A stretch of 46,707 bases of DNA from JAVWGW01 sp036655915 (GTDB lineage: Bacteria; Actinomycetota; Coriobacteriia; Coriobacteriales; Eggerthellaceae). Under the pieces are notes generated by a model. The model was given only the letters and a program-made list of their open reading frames with translations. It did not search any database and had not been told where the DNA came from. The stretch is taken from the NCBI GenBank assembly GCA_036655915.1, contig JAVVPE010000005.1:1-46707 (forward strand). Direction: 5' to 3'. The translations under genes were made by a program, and so were the position numbers. Shown one piece after another: positions 40,238 through 46,707 of the stretch (position 1 is its first letter; each line of letters opens with the position of its first letter).

Positions 40238-40645
40238 ATGACCGGTTCTCAAAAAGCACTCAATGTCTTATCTATCATCATCTTGGTTTTGGGTATTCTT
40301 GCCGCATTGCTCGGCATCTTCTTTATTGCGGGGGCTACGATGCTTCAGGGAAGCAAAATCGAGGGCGTGGATGCTCAAACTCTTTCCACCATGATGGGCG
40401 TAGTCATGATTATTGGCGCTCTTGTCAATGTCGTTATCGGCATCATGGGTCGCCGTGGCGCGAAAGATCCTGCCAAAATCAAGCCCTTCTTCGTTCTCTG
40501 CGTCATCGGCCTTGTCCTTTACGTTATGAGCATCATCGGCGCGTTTACCACTGGTGATGTGCTTGCGCTGCTCAACTGCCTGTTTAGCCTCGTGCTCGTT
40601 ATCCCCTGCCTCTTCTTTGCCGACAAGGTGAAGAAAGAAGCATAG
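40238..40645 (+). CDS. Small four-helix membrane protein, unknown function
   Basis: 135 residues with four hydrophobic helices (ALNVLSIIILVLGILAALLG, MMGVVMIIGALVNVVIGIMG, PFFVLCVIGLVLYVMSIIGA, LALLNCLFSLVLVIPCLFF) and a short basic tail KVKKEA. Not recognised beyond a general hypothetical membrane family. ATG 40238 follows AAAGGGG; the frame opens at 40181 but that includes the inverted repeat. It lies 108 bp after the XRE-membrane regulator and may be its target or partner. Confidence 0.7.
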   Translation: MTGSQKALNVLSIIILVLGILAALLGIFFIAGATMLQGSKIEGVDAQTLSTMMGVVMIIGALVNVVIGIMGRRGAKDPAKIKPFFVLCVIGLVLYVMSIIGAFTTGDVLALLNCLFSLVLVIPCLFFADKVKKEA

Positions 40646-40691
40646 ACGCCGCATTGCGCGGATAGATCCTCTGTCTTTTGGTATGGTGTAA

Positions 40692-40723
40692 GCGTCGGTT
40701 TCCCCGCAAGCGGAAATCGGCGC
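40692..40723 (+). terminator. Long hairpin in the leader of rlmB
   Basis: GCGTCGGTTTCC (40692-40703) pairs with GGAAATCGGCGC (40712-40723) through 12 bp including two G-U pairs, loop CCGCAAGC, followed by TTTGCCTATTTTTAGG. It is either the terminator of the small membrane gene or a leader structure of rlmB. Confidence 0.5.
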
Positions 40724-40791
40724 TTTGCCTATTTTTAGGGGCACAACCAACAACGGACGAAGCGTCCGGCAACGAAAGGCACGCAACAATT

Positions 40792-41541
40792 ATGAGCGAT
40801 TATATAGAGGGAAAACGACCGGTTATCGAAGCGCTGCGCACGCACCTGCCGATAGATTGCGTGCTGTTGGCCGATAACATGAAGCGCGATGGCCTGGTGG
40901 AAGATATTGAACGCAAGGCACGCAACGCGCAGGTGCCGGTGAAAACCGTGCCGCGCCGCCAGCTTGATGAAAAGTCGGAACGCGGCAGCCATCAGGGCGT
41001 CATGGCGAAAACGAAGCCGTTCAACTATACAAACGTGCAAGTGATTATCGATGCGGCCAACGCCCACGCGGCTGCCCACGACGGATCTGCCCTTGTGGTG
41101 CTGCTCGATCACATCACCGATGCGGGCAACTTGGGTGCCATCGCACGTTCCGCCGAAGTGGTGGGTGCATCGGGGCTGATCATTCCCAACAAGCGCAGTG
41201 CGCACGTAACGGCGGCCACCTACAAAAGCTCGGCCGGTGCCATATCGCACATCAACGTGTGCCAGGTGGCCAACCTTGCGCAAACTATCCAGCGCCTGAA
41301 AGAAGCAGATTTTTGGGTTGCCGGTGCCAGCGAGCACGCCACCGATTGCATTTGGGATTCCAACTTGAAGGGCAAAGTTGCCCTGGTCATGGGCAATGAA
41401 GCCGAAGGTCTTGCGCGCCTTACCGGCGAAATCTGCGATTTTCTGGTCAAGCTTCCCCAGGCCGGGCAGGTGGGTTCTCTCAACGTTGCCCAGGCGGCAA
41501 CGGCATGCATGTATGAATATTTGCGGCAGAATCGCGCTTAA
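40792..41541 (+). CDS. rlmB: 23S rRNA 2'-O-ribose methyltransferase (RlmB/TrmH family)
   Basis: 249 residues. The N-terminal substrate-binding domain starts SDYIEGKRPVIEALR. The SPOUT knot region has LLDHITDAGNLGAIARSAEV (motif 1), LVMGNEAEGL (motif 2) and LPQAGQVGSLNVAQAATACM (motif 3). E. coli RlmB modifies G2251 of 23S rRNA; the exact site here is inferred. ATG 40792 is chosen by domain start; AAAGG lies 13 nt upstream. The next gene starts directly after the stop. Confidence 0.9.
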   Translation: MSDYIEGKRPVIEALRTHLPIDCVLLADNMKRDGLVEDIERKARNAQVPVKTVPRRQLDEKSERGSHQGVMAKTKPFNYTNVQVIIDAANAHAAAHDGSALVVLLDHITDAGNLGAIARSAEVVGASGLIIPNKRSAHVTAATYKSSAGAISHINVCQVANLAQTIQRLKEADFWVAGASEHATDCIWDSNLKGKVALVMGNEAEGLARLTGEICDFLVKLPQAGQVGSLNVAQAATACMYEYLRQNRA

Positions 41542-42078
41542 ATGGCGGCGGGGCGCAAAAAGTTACTTATCGTCGATGGCTATAACGTGCTGCGTTCGGG
41601 TGGACGCTATCGCGATATAGCCGGCCCCGATTACACCGACGATGCTTTCAATCGTGCGCGCGAAACCCTCATTGGCGATGTGGTCAGCTATTCGGGTCAC
41701 GATTGGCGGGCGATTATCGTATTCGATGGCGCGCACAACGCGTATTCCACCGGCGCTGCCGACAGCATCGGTGGGGTGAAAATCATCTTTTCGCCCGCAG
41801 GGTCTTCGGCCGACAAAGTGATCGAGAAACTTGCCTTCGATGCGCGGGCGCGCGGGGTGGAAACTCTGGTGGTAACCAGCGATGCCACCGTGCAAGATAC
41901 CGTGTTTGGTGGCGGCGTCGACCGCATGAGCGCCGATGGTTTTTCCTGCGAAATGCGCGCGTTGGGCGAAGAAGTGGCCCTAGACGAAACACCCGCCATA
42001 GCCCCGAAAAACACCGTGGCCGCGCGCATCGATCCCGCCGTGCGCGCCAAGCTTGAAGCCTTGCGCGATGCCCGCTGA
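41542..42078 (+). CDS. YacP/Rae1-like NYN-domain ribonuclease
   Basis: 178 residues. The NYN (PIN-like) fold opens KLLIVDGYNVLRS with the first catalytic Asp; later acidic residues lie in IIVFDGAH, SADKVIEKLAFDAR and LVVTSDATVQDTV. It matches the yacP/DUF901 family, whose Bacillus member Rae1 cuts mRNA within the ribosome A site. The start abuts the rlmB stop, an rlmB-yacP order conserved in Gram-positives. Confidence 0.88.
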   Translation: MAAGRKKLLIVDGYNVLRSGGRYRDIAGPDYTDDAFNRARETLIGDVVSYSGHDWRAIIVFDGAHNAYSTGAADSIGGVKIIFSPAGSSADKVIEKLAFDARARGVETLVVTSDATVQDTVFGGGVDRMSADGFSCEMRALGEEVALDETPAIAPKNTVAARIDPAVRAKLEALRDAR

Positions 42079-42160
42079 ACAACTAAATCTCCACTTCATC
42101 ACACAGAGATACTCTGCGTAGCGTATAGCGTGCCCCCGCATGTTCCCCTAATATGAGAAC

Positions 42161-43384
42161 ATGAATAATTTTCTCGTAAATACCAACGAGCTGACCGCGA
42201 AGCAGTGGTTGTTTGATTGCGTGCTAGCCGTGGCCGTTTTCGCTTTTGGCGTGGCGCAGCTTTTGCTTACTTCCACATCGGTGATGATTCACGACGAAGG
42301 CTTCCGCGACATGATCGGTTATGTAAGTGTAGCCCCCAGCTTTTCGGCGTTTGTCGGCTTGGCGCTGATGACGTTTCCCCTGGCGCTGCGGCGCAAGTTT
42401 TCTTGGCCGGTCTACCTTTTCATTATGGTCGTGTTTTTGGGCTTGCAAGATGTTTTGCGCGGCTATTCCTTAACCATGGCAGGCCCCATGGTGGCCTTAT
42501 TTACCCTGGCCAGCGAACGAACGAAAACAGAAACCGCCATCGCAACCCTTCTGGGCGGCTTCGGTTTGCTCGTGGTTGCTTCGCCAGCGCTCAACCCAAG
42601 CCTTGCGCTGTTGGTGCGCGTGCAAAACATCACATCGCTTGTGGTGGCCGCGCTTGCCGGCTATGCCTTAAAGGCCTACCGCAGTTACCTGCTTGCCACA
42701 GAACTGCGAGCCCTTGCGGCCGAAAAAAGTAGGGAAGAGGAAGCGGCGCGGCGCGTGGAAGAAGAACGGGTGCGCATCGCGCGGGAAATACACGACATCA
42801 CGGCGCATTCCCTTTCGGCGGTAAGCGTGCAGGCCGCCGTCGTTCAGCGCATGATCGATACTGATCCCGAGGCGGCGAAAGAAGCCATCATTCTTGTGCG
42901 TAAAACCGCCAAAGATGCCCTTGAAGAAATCCGCTCGATGATCGGCGTGCTGCGCGAAGGTACAGCGCCCGAAACGGCACCCACGCAGGGGACCGACCGT
43001 CTGGTTGACATTGTGGAATACTTGCAGGAAGCCTCCCTCAATGTTACGCTCGACCTTACTCTTTTCGACAAAGCGCAGGTGCCCGCCTACATCGACTTTG
43101 CTTTATTCGGCATCGCCCGCGAAGCGGCCACCAATATTGTGCGGCATGCGCATGCGAAAAACGTCAGCATCGGCCTGTACAGCGACACAAAGCGGGTGGG
43201 CTTGCTTATAGAAGATGATGGGGATGGCACGGCGGAAGCAGGGGTGGGCCAGGGTCATGGCATTCAGGGGATGCGCGAACGCGTTAACCTGTTGAAGGGC
43301 ACGTTTTCCTCTTTTGATCGCCGTGAAAACGGATTTGTTATTCGGGTGGAAATACCCCTGACGGATAAGGATACGCGGCGATGA
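42161..43384 (+). CDS. Sensor histidine kinase, NarL-type pair
   Basis: 407 residues. Five to six membrane helices over residues 10-175, with little extracytoplasmic loop, are followed by a HisKA_3 domain with the phospho-acceptor in REIHDITAHSLSAV, and an HATPase_c domain with FGIAREAATNIVRHAHA (N box), LLIEDDGDG and GHGIQGMRERV. This is the DesK/LiaS-like class often sensing envelope state. The stop overlaps the regulator start (ATGA). Signal unknown. Confidence 0.9.
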   Translation: MNNFLVNTNELTAKQWLFDCVLAVAVFAFGVAQLLLTSTSVMIHDEGFRDMIGYVSVAPSFSAFVGLALMTFPLALRRKFSWPVYLFIMVVFLGLQDVLRGYSLTMAGPMVALFTLASERTKTETAIATLLGGFGLLVVASPALNPSLALLVRVQNITSLVVAALAGYALKAYRSYLLATELRALAAEKSREEEAARRVEEERVRIAREIHDITAHSLSAVSVQAAVVQRMIDTDPEAAKEAIILVRKTAKDALEEIRSMIGVLREGTAPETAPTQGTDRLVDIVEYLQEASLNVTLDLTLFDKAQVPAYIDFALFGIAREAATNIVRHAHAKNVSIGLYSDTKRVGLLIEDDGDGTAEAGVGQGHGIQGMRERVNLLKGTFSSFDRRENGFVIRVEIPLTDKDTRR

Positions 43385-44178
43385 ATGCGCAGGAAGAAAT
43401 TTTGATTGGCGGTCCGGATTCGGCTGGGCGGCAGGCGCGGGAAGTGCAGCAGCGTCTGCGCCAGCGCAGTTCGGAAGCGGCTCGTATGGCTGATGATCTG
43501 GCGGGCAATAAGCGCAGCTTGCGCATTGTGATCGTGGATGATCAAGATTTGGTGCGCAATGGGTTTCGCCTGATTCTTTCGTCCTACGAAAACATTGTGG
43601 TCGTGGGCGAAGCGGGCGATGGGCGCCAGGCGGTTGCACGCGCTCGCGAATTGAAGCCCGATGTGGTGCTGATGGATATTCGCATGCCCGTGGAAAACGG
43701 CATTGAAGCAACACGCGAAATAACGGCCGACCCTGCGCTTATCGATACGCGGGTGTTGATTTTAACCACCTTTGACATCGATGAATACGTTTATGATGCC
43801 CTTGCGGCAGGGGCAAGCGGCTTCATGCTCAAAGATTCCGAACCCGATGAAATCGTGTACGCCATCGAAACGGTGGCGGCAGGGGATGCGCTTATCGAAC
43901 CTTCGATTACGCGACGCCTGGTGGAAACTTTCGTGAAATCACGCCCGAGCCAGAATTTGCCCTTAGGGTCGCTCAGTGCCTTAACCGAGCGTGAAAGAGA
44001 AATTCTTGCCCTGGTGGCGCGCGGCCTTACCAACCACGAAATCGCACAGAGCCTGGTCATATCGCCCGCAACCGTGAAAACGCACGCCGCCCGCATCATG
44101 TCGAAACTGGGAGCCCACGATCGCGCCCAACTGGTGGTGCTCGCCTACGAAAACGGCCTGGTCATACCCGGAATCTAA
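43381..44178 (+). CDS. NarL/LuxR-type response regulator
   Basis: 265 residues. A 45-residue Arg/Gln-rich extension precedes the receiver domain, which begins LRIVIVDDQDLVRNGFRLIL; the phosphorylated Asp is in VVLMDIRMP, Thr in ILTTFD and Lys in FMLKDSE. The C-terminal LuxR helix-turn-helix contains LTEREREILALVARGLTNHE and SPATVKTHAARIMSKL. It is translationally coupled to the kinase. An alternative internal start near the receiver domain would remove the extension. groES follows after 233 bp with its own promoter. Confidence 0.92.
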   Translation: MNAQEEILIGGPDSAGRQAREVQQRLRQRSSEAARMADDLAGNKRSLRIVIVDDQDLVRNGFRLILSSYENIVVVGEAGDGRQAVARARELKPDVVLMDIRMPVENGIEATREITADPALIDTRVLILTTFDIDEYVYDALAAGASGFMLKDSEPDEIVYAIETVAAGDALIEPSITRRLVETFVKSRPSQNLPLGSLSALTEREREILALVARGLTNHEIAQSLVISPATVKTHAARIMSKLGAHDRAQLVVLAYENGLVIPGI

Positions 44179-44260
44179 GCCCTCATATGTGTTGCGCTGA
44201 GTTTGCAATTTAAGCGCAGGTAACGGTTTGTTGTCCTCTCTGTGATTTTTATTCCCCTAC

Positions 44261-44288
44261 TTGTAATCGATTTTGTAGCTGGTATCAT
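44261..44288 (+). promoter_or_regulatory. groESL promoter
   Basis: TTGTAA (44261-44266), 16-bp spacer, TATCAT (44283-44288). The start point would fall just before the CIRCE operator. Confidence 0.65.
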
Positions 44289-44300
44289 GGTTTTCATCGC

Positions 44301-44327
44301 TTAGCACTCTGGTGCATTGAGTGCTAG
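44301..44327 (+). promoter_or_regulatory. CIRCE operator (HrcA site)
   Basis: TTAGCACTC-N9-GAGTGCTAG, matching the CIRCE consensus TTAGCACTC-N9-GAGTGCTAA at all but the last base. A degenerate overlapping second copy follows: CTAGCACTC (44324-44332), 6 bp, GGGTGCTGA (44339-44347). HrcA binding here represses groESL until heat stress. Confidence 0.95.
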
Positions 44328-44411
44328 CACTCCCCGTGGGGTGCTGATAACATAAGCGTGCACCCGAGCGTTTTAAACGAAGAAGCAAGCTGTCGAAAGG
44401 AAGGTTTTGTA

Positions 44412-44699
44412 ATGAATTTGAAGCCAGTTGGTGATCGCGTCATCGTCAAGCAAGATGAAGCCGAAGAAACAACCGCATCCGGCCTGTACCTGGCCACCGA
44501 AGCTAAAGAAAAACCGCAAAGCGGCACCGTTTTGGCTGTTGGCGGCGGAAAGATTGGTAAGGACGGCAAAGCGCTTCCGATGCCGGTCAAAGAAGGCGAC
44601 CGCATTATCTACGGTAAATTTGGCGGCACCGAAGTTGATGCTGACGGCGAATCCGTCTTGATCCTGCGTGCCGATGACATCTACGCAATCTACGCATAA
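44412..44699 (+). CDS. groES: Co-chaperonin GroES
   Basis: 95 residues, standard length. MNLKPVGDRVIVKQDEAEET and the mobile loop TTASGLYLATEAKEKPQSG lead to GTVLAVGGGKI and a C-terminal EVDADGESVLILRADDIYAI. It caps the GroEL cavity. GAAAGGAAGG lies upstream of ATG 44412. It is the first gene of a two-gene operon under a CIRCE operator. Confidence 0.97.
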   Translation: MNLKPVGDRVIVKQDEAEETTASGLYLATEAKEKPQSGTVLAVGGGKIGKDGKALPMPVKEGDRIIYGKFGGTEVDADGESVLILRADDIYAIYA

Positions 44700-44747
44700 A
44701 TACACAGGACACTTTAGTTAAATCTGTTTGAGTGAAAGGGATACATG

Positions 44748-46391
44748 ATGGCAAAAGATATTAAGTTCGATTCCGATGCACGCAGTGGCCTTGCCGCTGG
44801 TGTCAGCAAATTGGCGGAAGCCGTTAAGGTAACGCTCGGACCCAAAGGCCGCTACGTTGCTTTGGAAAAAAGCTACGGCGCGCCTGTTGTTACCAACGAC
44901 GGTGTGACGGTTGCTCGCGAAATCGAACTGGATGATCCCATCGAAAACATGGGTGCCCAGCTTGTCCGCGAAGTTGCAGTTAAAACCAACGATGTTGCGG
45001 GCGACGGCACCACCACCGCCACGCTGCTTGCCGATGTTATCGTGCGTGAAGGTCTGCGTAACGTAACCGCCGGTGCCGATGCTTTGGGTATTCGCCGCGG
45101 CATTCAGAAAGCCACCAACGTTGTTGTTGACGCCATCAAAGCTGACGCAACCCCCGTTTCCGACAAGGATCAAATTGCCAACGTAGGCACCATTTCTGCT
45201 GGCGATTCCGAAATCGGCGAAAAAATTGCCGAGGCCATGGATGCTGTGGGCAAAGACGGCGCCATTTCCGTTGAAGAAAGCCAGACCTTTGGCCTGGAAA
45301 TCGACATCGTTGAAGGCATGCAATACGACCGCGGCTATCTTTCCCCCTACATGGCTACCGATCTTGAGCGCATGGAAGCCGTTTTGGCCGATCCCTACAT
45401 CTTGCTGACCGACCAGAAAATCTCCACCATCGCCGATATGGTTCCGCTGTTGGAACAGATCATGAAATCCGGTCGTCCGCTGTTCATCGTGGCAGAAGAT
45501 GTCGAAGGCGAAGCGCTTTCCACCATCTTGCTGAACAAGCTGCGCGGCACGTTTAACTGCGTTGCCATCAAAGCCCCTGGCTTTGGCGACCGTCGCAAGC
45601 GTATTTTGGAAGACATCGCGGCGGTAACGGGCGCTCAGGTTATCGACAAAGATTTCGGTATGACCTTGGCCGATGCCAAGATGGAAATGATGGGTCATGC
45701 AAAGACCGTCAAGGTTACCAAGGATCGTGCGCTTATTGTTGACGGTTCCGGCGAAAAGGCCGAAATCGAAAACCGCGTCAACCTGATCAAGGCTGAACTG
45801 CCCCGCGTCGATTCCGATTTTGACCGCGAAAAACTGCAGGAGCGCTTGGCTAAGCTTTCCGGTGGCGTGGCTGTTCTTAAAGTTGGCGCTGCAACTGAAT
45901 CTGAACTCAAGGAAAAGAAGAGCCGCATCGAAGACGCGCTGCAAGCCACGCGCGCTGCGGTTGAAGAAGGCATCGTTGCTGGTGGCGGCGTTGCGCTTAT
46001 CAACGTTATTTCCTCGCTGGATGCCATCGAATGCGCCGACAAAGACGAAGAAGTCGGTGTGGCCATCATCCGCAAGGCGCTGGAAGCCCCGATGCGCGTT
46101 ATCGCACAAAACGCCGGCTTTGAAGGCAGCGTTGTTGTGGAACACGTCAAGGGCATGAAGAAGGGCGAAGGCCTGAATTCCGCTACGGGCGAATACGGCA
46201 ACATGATCAAGATGGGCGTCAACGATCCGGTGAAGGTGACGCGCACCGCGTTGCAGTCGGCCGCTTCCGTTGCTGCTTTGATTTTGATTACCGAAGCCAC
46301 TGTCAACGAAATTCCGAAGGAAGGTCCCGACCTGTCCGCACTGGCTGGCGCTGGTGGCGGCGGGATGGGTGGTATGGGCGGCATGATGTAG
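44748..46391 (+). CDS. groEL: Chaperonin GroEL
   Basis: 547 residues from ATG 44748 (an adjacent ATG at 44745 would add one Met). It has the ATP site VTLGPKGRYVALEK and AGDGTTTATLLAD, the apical segment VEGMQYDRGYLSPYM, ALIVDGSGEKAEIENRV, and the Gly/Met tail GGGGMGGMGGMM. It folds nascent and stress-damaged proteins with GroES. It is 48 bp after groES. A second copy of the structured repeat and a strong terminator follow it. Confidence 0.98.
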   Translation: MAKDIKFDSDARSGLAAGVSKLAEAVKVTLGPKGRYVALEKSYGAPVVTNDGVTVAREIELDDPIENMGAQLVREVAVKTNDVAGDGTTTATLLADVIVREGLRNVTAGADALGIRRGIQKATNVVVDAIKADATPVSDKDQIANVGTISAGDSEIGEKIAEAMDAVGKDGAISVEESQTFGLEIDIVEGMQYDRGYLSPYMATDLERMEAVLADPYILLTDQKISTIADMVPLLEQIMKSGRPLFIVAEDVEGEALSTILLNKLRGTFNCVAIKAPGFGDRRKRILEDIAAVTGAQVIDKDFGMTLADAKMEMMGHAKTVKVTKDRALIVDGSGEKAEIENRVNLIKAELPRVDSDFDREKLQERLAKLSGGVAVLKVGAATESELKEKKSRIEDALQATRAAVEEGIVAGGGVALINVISSLDAIECADKDEEVGVAIIRKALEAPMRVIAQNAGFEGSVVVEHVKGMKKGEGLNSATGEYGNMIKMGVNDPVKVTRTALQSAASVAALILITEATVNEIPKEGPDLSALAGAGGGGMGGMGGMM

Positions 46392-46399
46392 TCTCCAAC

Positions 46400-46595
46400 C
46401 TGACGGCGCGCCCTGGTGGGCATATAACCGTTCAAGCCTCTCGTTGCTTTCGTGCGCGTACAGGGAGTACGCTTACTTCAAGCTCCTCGGTCTTTCACGA
46501 TTATCTGCTCCGCCAGGACGTGCCTGACATTTTCGCTGTTGATTCAACCTGTTGTGCGCGTGGCCGGCGCTTTGCGCGGCCACGGCGCGGTGGGG
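46400..46595 (+). repeat. Dispersed structured repeat, copy B (after groEL)
   Basis: Partner of copy A at 36047-36247. P1 GGCGCGCCCTGGTGG (46405-46419) pairs with CCGCCAGGACGTGCC (46510-46524), 14 of 15 including two wobbles, though its sequence differs from P1 of copy A. P2 GCGTAC/GTACGC (46456-46472) is identical. P3 GTGGCC-G-GCGC-TTT-GCGC-GGCCAC (46560-46583) carries an A-T to G-C swap on both arms. Direct repeats TTCAAGCNNCTCG are at 46431 and 46477, with the same 46-nt spacing as copy A. It begins 9 bp after groEL. Confidence 0.8.
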
Positions 46596-46607
46596 GTTGG
46601 TATAGGG

Positions 46608-46635
46608 GCAGCAGCTTTCGGGCTGCTGCTTTTTT
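46608..46635 (+). terminator. Intrinsic terminator after groESL and copy B
   Basis: GCAGCAGC (46608-46615), loop TTTCGG, GCTGCTGC (46622-46629), then TTTTTT. It would end the groESL transcript after including copy B in its 3' UTR. Confidence 0.9.
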
Positions 46636-46699
46636 GTGGGCGGGCGGCAGGCAAAAACGGGGACTTTCTTGAATTGTTTCTGTGGCGGGCACTTTGAAG

Positions 46700-46705
46700 T
46701 ACAAT
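46700..46705 (+). promoter_or_regulatory. Putative -10 element at the window edge
   Basis: TACAAT followed by GG, after the terminator, in the same context as 28240 and 7500. It probably serves a gene beyond the window. No well-spaced -35. Confidence 0.35.
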
Positions 46706-46707
46706 GG

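Noticed and set aside
44718..46145. 475-codon minus-strand open frame opposite groEL
   Set aside because: Composition is a mirror of groEL (runs of Phe, Asn, His and Gly), no ribosome site or domain; groEL is certain.

Overview
The window looks like chromosomal DNA from an anaerobic member of the Coriobacteriia, most likely family Eggerthellaceae. This is inferred from gene content, not from a search: a LuxR-type regulator with a many-helix membrane domain beside a Tat-exported DMSO-reductase-like enzyme, a fused MobB-MobA, a TorD-type chaperone between two DmsC-type anchors, and an ordinary Gram-positive core gene set. Species cannot be named from the sequence.

Layout. 1-3.1 kb: the 3' part of a leucine-rich-repeat surface protein, facing a membrane-LuxR regulator. 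3.5-9.1 kb: a dms-type respiratory operon (dmsA, dmsB, dmsC, TorD chaperone, second dmsC). 9.1-15.4 kb: a PAS-GGDEF-EAL protein, an amidohydrolase, a MobB-MobA fusion that completes the cofactor needed by the reductase, and an Fe-S protein. 15.5-15.75 kb: a compact locus resembling a type I toxin-antitoxin pair (35-residue membrane peptide plus a convergent antisense RNA). 15.9-17.3 kb: a DUF4143 ATPase with a perfect-arm inverted repeat upstream. 17.5-20.8 kb: an amino-acid ABC transporter and a RhaD-like aldolase. 20.9-27 kb: hpf, nhaA, copA and an NlpC/P60 hydrolase. 27-36 kb: tRNA-Pro, tatA, greA, lysS, clpC, ispD, ispF, cysE, cysS. 36-40.7 kb: an accessory segment between cysS and rlmB (dinD, membrane proteins, a degenerate ricin-type lectin gene, a possible transposase remnant, an XRE-membrane regulator). 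40.8-46.4 kb: rlmB, a YacP-like nuclease, a NarL-type two-component pair and groES-groEL under CIRCE control.

How parts fit: DmsA carries a twin-arginine signal and needs bis-MGD; the TorD protein, MobB-MobA and TatA in the window serve that maturation route. The two anchors would hand menaquinol electrons to DmsB and DmsA.

The most unusual signal is a pair of dispersed ~190-nt elements, one directly after cysS and one after groEL. They share a core about 90% identical, while the outer and 3' stems differ in sequence but keep base pairing (compensatory changes). This points to a conserved structured RNA or DNA element of unknown function. The second is the possible type I toxin-antitoxin locus at 15.5-15.75 kb.
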